Shown here piece by piece: positions 4,504 through 10,675 of a stretch of DNA of 10,675 bases. The notes under the pieces were generated by a model. It was not told where the DNA came from. It was given only the letters and a program-made list of their open reading frames with translations, and ran no database searches. The translations under genes and the position numbers were made by a program. The stretch lies in assembly GCA_031553835.1 (NCBI GenBank), contig JAVBKX010000058.1, forward strand, positions 1 to 10,675, in the 5' to 3' direction. Within the stretch, counting starts at the first letter, position 1. Every line of letters begins with the position of its first letter. Source of the stretch: JAVBKX01 sp031553835. GTDB taxonomy: Bacteria; Bacteroidota; Bacteroidia; Bacteroidales; Azobacteroidaceae.

Positions 4504-6744
4504 ATGAAGAATTTTTTTGCATACCTGATGTTTTTGTTGCTGATAACCAGCGTGTCGTGCAGTCGTTTGCCGGAGAATTCTTTGGTCACAAAAGATGTAC
4601 GGAAAACATACCCTTGTCCTCTTATCACAATCGATGACAACATTAGTGTGTGGTCTTCAGCTGCAACACTATATGGAGTTCAACCCCGGTTTTTGGATGG
4701 AAAACCATGGCCTTTTACCGGTATTCTCCAGGTAGATGGAAAAAATTATCGCTTTATAGGATCGGGAGAGGGCTTTGATGAAGCGATCGCAGGTCTGTCG
4801 GGAGATGAACTCTGGGAGGGGAAATATATATTTACCAAACCTTCTAAAGGATGGCAACAACCTGAATTTGACGATAGCGGATGGGATTCGGGTGCAGCGC
4901 CGTTCGGTTCCATGGGATACCATTCGCCCTATTATATGCAGATAAATACGATATGGCCGTCTCCGTTTATTTGGGTGCGAAGGAGAGTGAATATTAATGA
5001 GAAAGAACTGGCCGGTAAAAAATTGTATATAAGATATTCACACGATGATGTATTCGAATTATATGTAAACGGAACCTTGATTGTGGAAACCGGTTTTGTA
5101 TGGGGAGAAGATAAATGGGTGGAAATCCCAGCAGAAGTGATTGCTGCGTTACGGACAGGTGAGGTTGTCATTGCAGCACATGGTCAGAACTTGTTTGGGA
5201 ATAGTTTGCTGGATTTTGGCATTTATGCTTCGGCTCTTCCAAAGGGAGAACGGTCTGGCCATTATACTTTTTCGCAACCTTCCGAAGGATGGGAAAAAGA
5301 AGATTTCGATGATACTGTATGGGATACAGGAAAATTGCCTTTCGGAACATTGGGCGGTTATTCTATCAATACCGTTTGGGATACGCCGGATATTTGGATA
5401 CGCCGTACAATCGAGATTGCTCCTGATGCATTGGAAAAGACACTTCTCCTCAATTATTCTCATGATGATATTTTAGATGTATATGTCAATGGTACACAAG
5501 TAGTAAAGACCGGTTTTGAATGGGGATTGGATAAAATAATCGAAATTCCCGACAGCGTAAAAAAAACAATCCAGAATGGTAAAGTCCTGATAGCTGCCCA
5601 TTGTATGAACAAGGCGGGTGGAGCATTTGTTGATTTTGATATCCGAGCAGACGAGGTAGCTTCGCAACTCTCGGTGGATGTGCAGGCAACCCGGACATGC
5701 TATCAGTTTGCATGTGGTCCGGTGAAACTAACGTTGACTTTTACCGCTCCTTTGTTGCTGAATGATTTGGAATTACTCTCGCGTCCCATTAATTATATTT
5801 CCTATGATATACATTCCTTAGATGAAAAACCGCATGATGTAACGTTGTATTGTGATGCTACGCCGGCTTGGATCTCAGATGGCGGCGTGCTGAGCCGTAC
5901 AATTGAAATTTCCCAACAAAATAATTTATGGTTTGTGAAAATGGCAAGAAACGAACCGCATTTGTTTGAACAGAATCATAAAAACTGGGGCGGTTTTTAT
6001 CTCTCTGCGGATACTGCCCATACATCAGTAGAGAAGTATGGCGCTTCTTATATTCGCATGACGAAGTCATTGGGCAAAACGACAACAGCGTCAGGTACCA
6101 TAATGGTAGGATATGATGATATGTATGCTGTTCAATATTTTGGAGAAAATATACGTCCCTATTGGAACCGGAATGGAGACAAAACAATGGAACAATTGTT
6201 TGCTGTAGCTTATCGGGATTATCCGGATGTAAGTAAGAAATGTAATGCTTTTGACAAGCAATTTGAAAAGGAACAGGGATCTTTTACTTACCGCCAAATG
6301 GTAGCAGCTTATAAAATCATAGCTGATGAATCAGGAGATTTATTATTCGTTTCCAGGAAGGGCGTGGCAGAGATTGTTCGGTCTGCTCCATTCTTCAGCC
6401 ATAATAGCCGTTTTCTTAAAGCGCAATTGACCCCCTTATTGAAATACAGCGCCAGTGATAATTGGGAGAAAGAGTATGCACCTTCCACTCTGGGCGATTA
6501 TCCATTATTAAACGGACAAATCAGCAGTACGCAAACATCGGTAGAATCTACCAGTCGGATGCTGTTTTTATTATCCATGATAACCGCCTTGGATGGAAAT
6601 GACGATTATGCACAGGTGCATTGGCCACTCATTCAGCAATGGCATTGTTTTTTACAACAAAGTAAGCAAAATCCGGATTTTGCAGAAACTGCCGGCATGG
6701 GTATTACTGCCTATAATTATATTAGAGAAATGGCAGAAAACTGA
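4504..6744 (+). CDS. GtaA/DUF4965 glutaminase-like lipoprotein, C-terminally reduced
   Basis: A 746-residue lipoprotein. The ATG at 4504 is preferred over one 36 bases upstream because GGAGG sits at 4495-4499 and a clean signal peptide follows (MKNFFAYLMFLLLITSVSC, Cys19). Residues 36-90 match the DUF4964 start (YPCPLITIDDNISVWS, then GILQVDGKNYRFIG). Two related beta-sandwich inserts follow at about 104-243 and 252-382, each with FDD-x-x-W, a W-V/I-RR strand, YSHDD, YVNGT and IAAH. Residues 385-590 are DUF5127-like (VQATRTCYQFACG, LELLSRPINYISYD). Residues 594-740 are DUF4965-like (FTYRQMVAAYKIIAD, LGDYPLLNGQ). From recollection of the family, the VEESGNM motif reads VESTSRM here, the TDDFAGH region is missing, and the C-terminal DUF1793-type domain is absent. 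Relatives hydrolyse glutamine; this one may be inactive or a binding protein. It is probably co-translated with the upstream transglutaminase-like gene. Confidence 0.75.
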   Translation: MKNFFAYLMFLLLITSVSCSRLPENSLVTKDVRKTYPCPLITIDDNISVWSSAATLYGVQPRFLDGKPWPFTGILQVDGKNYRFIGSGEGFDEAIAGLSGDELWEGKYIFTKPSKGWQQPEFDDSGWDSGAAPFGSMGYHSPYYMQINTIWPSPFIWVRRRVNINEKELAGKKLYIRYSHDDVFELYVNGTLIVETGFVWGEDKWVEIPAEVIAALRTGEVVIAAHGQNLFGNSLLDFGIYASALPKGERSGHYTFSQPSEGWEKEDFDDTVWDTGKLPFGTLGGYSINTVWDTPDIWIRRTIEIAPDALEKTLLLNYSHDDILDVYVNGTQVVKTGFEWGLDKIIEIPDSVKKTIQNGKVLIAAHCMNKAGGAFVDFDIRADEVASQLSVDVQATRTCYQFACGPVKLTLTFTAPLLLNDLELLSRPINYISYDIHSLDEKPHDVTLYCDATPAWISDGGVLSRTIEISQQNNLWFVKMARNEPHLFEQNHKNWGGFYLSADTAHTSVEKYGASYIRMTKSLGKTTTASGTIMVGYDDMYAVQYFGENIRPYWNRNGDKTMEQLFAVAYRDYPDVSKKCNAFDKQFEKEQGSFTYRQMVAAYKIIADESGDLLFVSRKGVAEIVRSAPFFSHNSRFLKAQLTPLLKYSASDNWEKEYAPSTLGDYPLLNGQISSTQTSVESTSRMLFLLSMITALDGNDDYAQVHWPLIQQWHCFLQQSKQNPDFAETAGMGITAYNYIREMAEN

Positions 6745-6771
6745 TAATTAATTCTACATTTTCTAAAGAAT

Positions 6772-6792
6772 AAAAAAGATTAGCGGTTTTTT
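6772..6792. terminator. Possible weak bidirectional terminator
   Basis: AAAAAA (6772-6777), a 9-base loop, then TTTTTT (6787-6792), located between convergent genes. Each strand reads an A-tract hairpin ending in six T. The stem has no GC pairs, so it would be weak. It is the only terminator-like structure in this 47-base gap and overlaps the stop codon of the aldolase gene. Confidence 0.25.
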
Positions 6793-7850
6793 CAAGCCAA
6801 TGTAATCGTTTTATCCAGGTAAACATCCTGAATAGCATTCAATAGTTCAACACCCTCTTTCATTGGTTTTTGGAACGCTTTTCGTCCGCTGATTAAGCCC
6901 ATTCCACCGGCGCGTTTATTGATAATGGCAGTGATGACAGCTTCTTTTAAATCGGATGCTCCTTTCGATTCTCCTCCTGAATTAATCAGTCCGACTCGTC
7001 CCATGTAACCATTGGCGACTTGATAACGACAAAGGTCAATAGGATGTTCCGTGCTTAATTCGCTATACATTTTAATATCGGTTTTCCCAAAACCAATGGC
7101 CGTAAATCCTCCATTATTTACGGGTAATTTTTGCTTTACGATATCAGCTTTGATAGTTACTCCCAAATGATTGGCCTGACTTGTCAGGTCGGCGGCGGCA
7201 TGGTAATCGATTCCTTCTTTTTTGAATCCATTGTTGCGTAAATAACACCAAAGTACTGTTGCCATGCCCAATTCGTGCGCATATTCAAATGCCTGGGCAA
7301 TTTCGATGATTTGCCGGCGACTTTTGTCCGATCCGAAATAAATAGTCGCTCCGATAGCTGCAGCGCCCATATTCCAGGCTTCTTTTACTGTTCCGAATAA
7401 AATTTGGTCATACGAGTTGGGATAAGTCAATAATTCATTGTGATTGATTTTTACAATGAATGGAATTTTGTGAGCATATTTACGCGCTACCGCTCCTAAT
7501 ACACCGAAAGTGGAAGCTACAGCATTGCAACCGCCTTCGATCGCTAATTTGACAATATTTTCAGGATCAAAATACAACGGATTGGGAGCAAACGAAGCGC
7601 CTGCGGTATGTTCAATACCTTGATCTACAGGAAGAATGGAAACGTAACCCGTATTGGCAAGGCGACCATGATTTAGCAGCCGTTGATAATTGGCCAACAC
7701 TTTGTTGTTCCGGTCGGAAACAGTCCATACTTCGTCAACAATATTGGGAGAAGGGGCGTGCAATAAAGATTTATCGATGGTTTTGCATACATGTCCCAGA
7801 TAATACTCTTGCTGATTACTTAATAATTCCCGCACTTTATTAGCATCCAT
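6792..7850 (-). CDS. fbaB: Class I fructose-bisphosphate aldolase
   Basis: The product has 352 residues and is a cytosolic aldolase of the DhnA/FbaB type. It interconverts fructose 1,6-bisphosphate with glyceraldehyde 3-phosphate and dihydroxyacetone phosphate in glycolysis and gluconeogenesis through a Schiff-base lysine. The sequence follows the E. coli FbaB pattern closely: LPVDQGIEH (73-81), VKINHNELLTYP, ATIYFGSD (168-175), YHAAADLT, ADIVKQK (235-241, with Lys239 the expected Schiff-base lysine), YMGRVGLINSGG (282-293) and NKRAGGMGLISGRKAF. Length is normal for the family and nothing is broken. The start is placed at the ATG at 7850-7848 (MDANKVREL), where homology-like sequence begins. 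An in-frame ATG 17 codons upstream would translate the palindromic repeat and is rejected. It is convergent with the glutaminase-like gene and divergent from the exporter gene, so it is probably transcribed alone from the promoter at 7987-7958. Confidence 0.95.
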   Translation of the reverse strand: MDANKVRELLSNQQEYYLGHVCKTIDKSLLHAPSPNIVDEVWTVSDRNNKVLANYQRLLNHGRLANTGYVSILPVDQGIEHTAGASFAPNPLYFDPENIVKLAIEGGCNAVASTFGVLGAVARKYAHKIPFIVKINHNELLTYPNSYDQILFGTVKEAWNMGAAAIGATIYFGSDKSRRQIIEIAQAFEYAHELGMATVLWCYLRNNGFKKEGIDYHAAADLTSQANHLGVTIKADIVKQKLPVNNGGFTAIGFGKTDIKMYSELSTEHPIDLCRYQVANGYMGRVGLINSGGESKGASDLKEAVITAIINKRAGGMGLISGRKAFQKPMKEGVELLNAIQDVYLDKTITLA

Positions 7851-7880
7851 AGCTTTTGTTATTTTAAGAGTTATTTTTGG

Positions 7881-7953
7881 AACACGAAGACACGAAAGCA
7901 CAAAGAAATGAAAAAAATAAAATGAAAACTTTGTGACTGTGGGTCTTCGTGTT
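7881..7953. repeat. Palindromic repeat in the fbaB 5' leader
   Basis: AACACGAAGAC (7881-7891) and GTCTTCGTGTT (7943-7953) form a perfect 11-bp inverted repeat. A nested 7-bp pair lies inside: CACAAAG (7899-7905) and CTTTGTG (7929-7935). In style it resembles the element at 1464-1637 (short GACAC/CACAGA-like units folding back), suggesting a family of REP-like intergenic palindromes. It falls between the predicted transcription start and the start codon of fbaB, so it would be part of that mRNA. Confidence 0.75.
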
Positions 7954-7957
7954 TTAA

Positions 7958-7987
7958 CAAATATATTTACGATATAACCATTTACAA
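7958..7987 (-). promoter_or_regulatory. fbaB promoter, near-consensus Bacteroidetes type
   Basis: On the minus strand, TTG at 7987-7985, a 19-base spacer, then TATATTTG at 7965-7958, an exact TAnnTTTG -7 element. Transcription should start near 7951-7953, at the outer arm of the palindromic repeat, giving an untranslated leader of about 100 bases. Confidence 0.75.
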
Positions 7988-8022
7988 CCTGAAGAAGTTT
8001 AGCATAACATGGATTTATTTGC

Positions 8023-8030
8023 TATTTTTG
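8023..8030 (+). promoter_or_regulatory. -7 promoter element for the exporter gene
   Basis: TATTTTTG is an exact TAnnTTTG element. A good TTG at the -33 position is not present (TTTAG near 7998-8002 is the nearest), so this is a weaker call than the divergent fbaB promoter. It predicts transcription from about 8036, close to the start region of the exporter gene. Confidence 0.4.
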
Positions 8031-8088
8031 TCGCCAATCTAAAAAATGGCTCATTATTGCTGACTGGAAAAAAATAATTGCGTTATTC

Positions 8089-9258
8089 ATGGCCGGCCAG
8101 GGCGTTTCGCTCTTTGGCTCGGCGTTGGTTGAATTTGCCGTTATCTGGCATATTACCCTGCTGACTAAATCAGGAGTAATGATGACTATCGGCACTGCCT
8201 GTACTTTCCTGCCCCGGTTGATTGTATCCTTATTTGCCGGAGTATGGGCAGATCGTTACAATCGTAAAAAGCTGATTATATGGGCTGATGCCGGAATTGC
8301 AACGGTTACTTTGTTGCTGGCAATCATTTATTTATCGGGATATCAGGAACTATGGCTGATTTTTCTTGTGTTAGGAATCCGGTCTGTTGGTACGGGAATC
8401 CAATCTCCGGCAGTCGGAGCTATTATTCCGCAAATGGTTCCGGTAGATCATCTATTGAAAGTAAATAGTATTAATGGTAGTTTGCAATCTTTTATCATGT
8501 TGTTGGCGCCGGCTGCCAGTGCAGGTTTGCTGTCATTTATGCCTCTTGGCTCTATTTTCTTTATTGATGTGGCAACTGCTATGGTTGGCATTTCTATCAT
8601 GGTATATCTTCCTGTCAAAGCACATGAAAAATCATTACACAAACAGCAATTGGGTTATTTTGATGATTTAAAGGAAGGATTGCGATATGTGAAGCAGAAT
8701 GTTTTCGTAAGGGAAATGTTGACCCTGTATGTCTTTTATTTTTTCCTGATTACACCAGCAGCTTTTCTCAGTCAGGTGGTGGTGGCGAGAAGTTATGGAG
8801 AGGAAGTCTGGAGATTGTCCGCGCTCGAAATTGCTTTCAGTGGTGGGATGATGTTGGGTGGTGGAATTTTGGCCTGGTGGGGAGGTTTTAAAAATGGAAT
8901 TAACACGATTGCCATGTCTTGCTTTATCATAGGCATAACCAATAGTTTGCTGGCTTATCCCAATTTTTATGTTTTTCTTACCATGATGTTGATTATGGGA
9001 ATATTCGCTTCATTTTTTTATTCGACTGAAATGTCGTTATTCCAGAGAAAAGTGGAACCCGATAAGCAGGGAAGGATATTTAGTGTGGTAGATATGGTCG
9101 CTACCTCTGTCATGCCTGTCGGGATGTTTGTTTTCGGACCGCTTGGCGATATAATGAAATTGGAAATCTTATTTCTGATTTGTGGCATTTTATTGGTTAT
9201 ACAAAGTATTCAGATTTTTTTCAATAAACGGCTGAAAGAGGCGGCGGTTAAGGATTAG
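8089..9258 (+). CDS. MFS exporter (MFS_3 / macrolide-efflux-like)
   Basis: A 389-residue inner-membrane protein with repeated hydrophobic segments consistent with a 12-helix major facilitator. GQGVSLFGSALVEFAVIW in helix 1 and FAGVWADRYNRKKL (residues 49-62, with the D-R-x-x-R-K signature of MFS motif A after helix 2) point to the MFS_3 group, which includes Mef-type drug efflux proteins. The central loop (about 175-205) and the second half (ALEIAFSGGMMLGG) also fit. The substrate is unknown. The start is uncertain: family members normally have W-K-K and a few hydrophobic residues before G-Q, and here DWKKIIALF is encoded in frame immediately upstream of this ATG (8062-8088) without an in-frame ATG, GTG or TTG. 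Translation may begin at ATT (8056 or 8059), or the true start may have been lost. The radical SAM gene follows after 71 bases on the same strand. Confidence 0.8.
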   Translation: MAGQGVSLFGSALVEFAVIWHITLLTKSGVMMTIGTACTFLPRLIVSLFAGVWADRYNRKKLIIWADAGIATVTLLLAIIYLSGYQELWLIFLVLGIRSVGTGIQSPAVGAIIPQMVPVDHLLKVNSINGSLQSFIMLLAPAASAGLLSFMPLGSIFFIDVATAMVGISIMVYLPVKAHEKSLHKQQLGYFDDLKEGLRYVKQNVFVREMLTLYVFYFFLITPAAFLSQVVVARSYGEEVWRLSALEIAFSGGMMLGGGILAWWGGFKNGINTIAMSCFIIGITNSLLAYPNFYVFLTMMLIMGIFASFFYSTEMSLFQRKVEPDKQGRIFSVVDMVATSVMPVGMFVFGPLGDIMKLEILFLICGILLVIQSIQIFFNKRLKEAAVKD

Positions 9259-9329
9259 TAGTAAAGTTGATTAGCTTTGGTGGGATTTTACCATGTGCTT
9301 ATTTGGTTTTAACTTTCAATTATTTGCAT

Positions 9330-10577
9330 GTGAAAATTAAACTGATATCTCCTTTAATGAGTCTTCGTCCGATGGATTCTGTTTTCAAAAGAGTTCTATC
9401 GCCTTCTCTTTCTTTGGTTGTCATTGCTACGTTGACTCCAGAGGAGCACCATGTTTGGATCGAAGATGAAAATGTTTCTAATCTGAATTTGTCGGACGAG
9501 CCAGATTTAGTTGGAATTACAGTAAATGTTGATACTTCTGAGCGTGCATTTTGGATTGCAGAGCAATACCGGAAACGAAAAATCAGGGTAGTATTTGGTG
9601 GAATTCATGCTTCTGCGAATCCGTCTTTAATGCTGGAGCATTGTGACAGTGTTGTTGTTGGGGAGGCAGAGCCAGTTTGGGAGAAACTTTTGGATGATCT
9701 TTCTAAAAATAATCTTCAGCAGGTTTACCAAAATGAAATTATTCCGGATTTAAAACTTGTTCCTATCCCAAATTGGAATTTTGTAAAGAAGAATAATTAT
9801 TTGTATCACAATGTTGTAGTTACAAGTCGAGGGTGTCCGTTCAAATGTAATTTTTGTTATAATAGTAGTGAATATGTCTCCAGTCTGTTCCGAAATCGTC
9901 CGATTGAAAATGTGTTGGAAGAAATTGAAGCACTGAAAACCAAACAGATATTGTTTATTGATGATAATTTTATCGGAAATATTGCATGGACGAAAGGATT
10001 TATTCAGGCGATTAAAAATAAAGGATTTTCTTGGCATGCTGCAGTTTCCGCTAATATATATCATCATCAAGATTTAATTGATGACTTTGCTTTATCAGGA
10101 TGTAAAAGTTTGTTTATTGGTTTTGAATCGATTGTGGAAGAATCTATTTGTTTTGCTAATAAAAAACAAAACACTGTAGATGAGTATGAAACTTTGATCG
10201 AACTTCTTCATAGCAAAGGAATTATGGTTAATGCCAGTTTGGTTTTCGGATTTGACTATGATAAAACTGTTGTGTTTGAAAAAACGTTGGACTGGTTGGT
10301 TCGAAATAAGGTTGAAACGATGACTGCACATATCCTGACACCGTATCCCGGAACCGCGTTATATAAACAATTATTGGATGAAAACCGAATTGTGAATTTC
10401 AATCTGTCACAATACAACACATCCAATGTGGTTTTCCAGCCAAAACAAATGACGGTTGATGAATTATACAATGGATATTTATGGATTTATAAAGAATTTT
10501 ATTCCCTGAAAAATATTGTAAAAAGAACTCCACAAAATAAGTTCCTATGTTTAAAACCGGACAAGATGGATAAGTAG
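9330..10577 (+). CDS. Cobalamin-binding-domain radical SAM protein
   Basis: A 415-residue cytosolic Fe-S enzyme. The start is taken at GTG 9330 (read MKIKLISPLMSLRP), which matches how this family usually begins; a TTG 63 bases upstream only adds an unrelated-looking stretch. Residues 1-150 form a B12-binding-type Rossmann domain: SLSLVVIATLTP, then IEDEN, LVGITVNV, VVFGGIHAS and VVVGEAE. There is no DxHxxG motif, as is usual in this group. The radical SAM core follows, with the 4Fe-4S ligands Cys169, Cys173 and Cys176 in RGCPFKCNFC, then ILFIDDNF, LFIGFES and HILTPYPGTALY. Members of this class carry out methylations and other radical reactions on lipids, tetrapyrroles or secondary metabolites; the substrate cannot be told from sequence. 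Its position after an exporter gene hints at a shared role in making and exporting a small molecule, but this is weak evidence. The gene is AT-richer than the exporter gene. Confidence 0.85.
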   Translation: MKIKLISPLMSLRPMDSVFKRVLSPSLSLVVIATLTPEEHHVWIEDENVSNLNLSDEPDLVGITVNVDTSERAFWIAEQYRKRKIRVVFGGIHASANPSLMLEHCDSVVVGEAEPVWEKLLDDLSKNNLQQVYQNEIIPDLKLVPIPNWNFVKKNNYLYHNVVVTSRGCPFKCNFCYNSSEYVSSLFRNRPIENVLEEIEALKTKQILFIDDNFIGNIAWTKGFIQAIKNKGFSWHAAVSANIYHHQDLIDDFALSGCKSLFIGFESIVEESICFANKKQNTVDEYETLIELLHSKGIMVNASLVFGFDYDKTVVFEKTLDWLVRNKVETMTAHILTPYPGTALYKQLLDENRIVNFNLSQYNTSNVVFQPKQMTVDELYNGYLWIYKEFYSLKNIVKRTPQNKFLCLKPDKMDK

Positions 10578-10583
10578 CAAAAA

Positions 10584-10656
10584 ATAAGCTATATCATTTT
10601 AGTTAACTTTGTATTTGAAAGAATACCAGAGTATTAACTTCAATAATATAGCTTAT
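10584..10656. repeat. 11-bp inverted repeat framing a gene start
   Basis: ATAAGCTATAT (10584-10594) and ATATAGCTTAT (10646-10656) are a perfect inverted repeat; the right arm runs into the ATG at 10655. Inside is a second perfect hairpin, AATAC (10622-10626) with GTATT (10631-10635), and a TAnnTTTG-like TAACTTTG (10604-10611) without a clear -33 partner. It may be a regulatory leader for the following gene or the end of a mobile element continuing past the window. Confidence 0.5.
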
Positions 10657-10675
10657 GAAACGAGTACAAATTAAC
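10655..10675 (+). CDS. 5' end of a truncated gene (starts MKRVQIN)
   Basis: The ATG at 10655 opens a frame of seven codons that runs off the window edge. It starts 78 bases after the radical SAM stop on the same strand and overlaps an inverted repeat. Too little is present to name a family. A transposase is possible given the flanking inverted repeat, but an ordinary gene is equally likely. Confidence 0.3.

Noticed and set aside
7851..7901. Earlier in-frame ATG for fbaB
   Set aside because: It would translate part of the palindromic repeat; family-like sequence begins at the ATG at 7850.
9267..9329. Upstream TTG start for the radical SAM gene
   Set aside because: The extra 21 residues do not resemble the family, while GTG at 9330 gives the usual MKIKLISP-type beginning.

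Overview
The window looks like a chromosomal segment from a Bacteroidales bacterium (Bacteroides, Parabacteroides or a close relative). Three things support this: the gene families (an NVEALA-motif secreted peptide, a 6-bladed beta-propeller lipoprotein, a GtaA/DUF4965 glutaminase-like lipoprotein, and a transglutaminase-like lipoprotein with a discoidin-like tail); promoters of the Bacteroidetes type (TTG, 19-20 nt, TAnnTTTG); and mostly weak ribosome binding sites. No rRNA, tRNA, CRISPR array or complete insertion sequence was seen.

Left part (1-2461). A minus-strand module encodes an NVEALA-family peptide (1644-2006) followed by a 6-bladed beta-propeller lipoprotein (241-1449). A 174-bp palindromic element (1464-1637) separates them; without it the genes would be only 20 nt apart. 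Upstream of the peptide gene is a structured leader (2007-2320) with several hairpins, a perfect AAGGAGG and a 47-codon protein-like frame without a start codon. The module lies between two copies of a 141-bp direct repeat (1-141 and 2321-2461). Each copy carries two identical 13-bp motifs spaced exactly 21 bp apart, a layout typical of LytTR-type regulator sites.

Centre (2496-6744). The second repeat copy leads into a plus-strand two-gene operon. The first gene encodes a transglutaminase-like lipoprotein with a complete-looking Cys-His-Asp set. One base after its stop codon begins a glutaminase-A-like lipoprotein. That protein has a tandemly duplicated beta-sandwich insert and has lost conserved C-terminal segments, so it may be a binding protein rather than an enzyme.

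Right part (6792-10675). A class I fructose-bisphosphate aldolase gene (fbaB) runs on the minus strand from a near-consensus promoter, with another palindromic repeat in its 5' untranslated region. Divergent from it are an MFS exporter with an uncertain start and a cobalamin-binding-domain radical SAM protein with a GTG start. The window ends in the first seven codons of another gene, preceded by an 11-bp inverted repeat.

The most unusual material is in the first 2.5 kb: the duplicated regulatory block, the palindrome splitting the NVEALA/propeller operon, and the structured, partly protein-like leader. All functional calls come from reading motifs by eye; no database search was possible.
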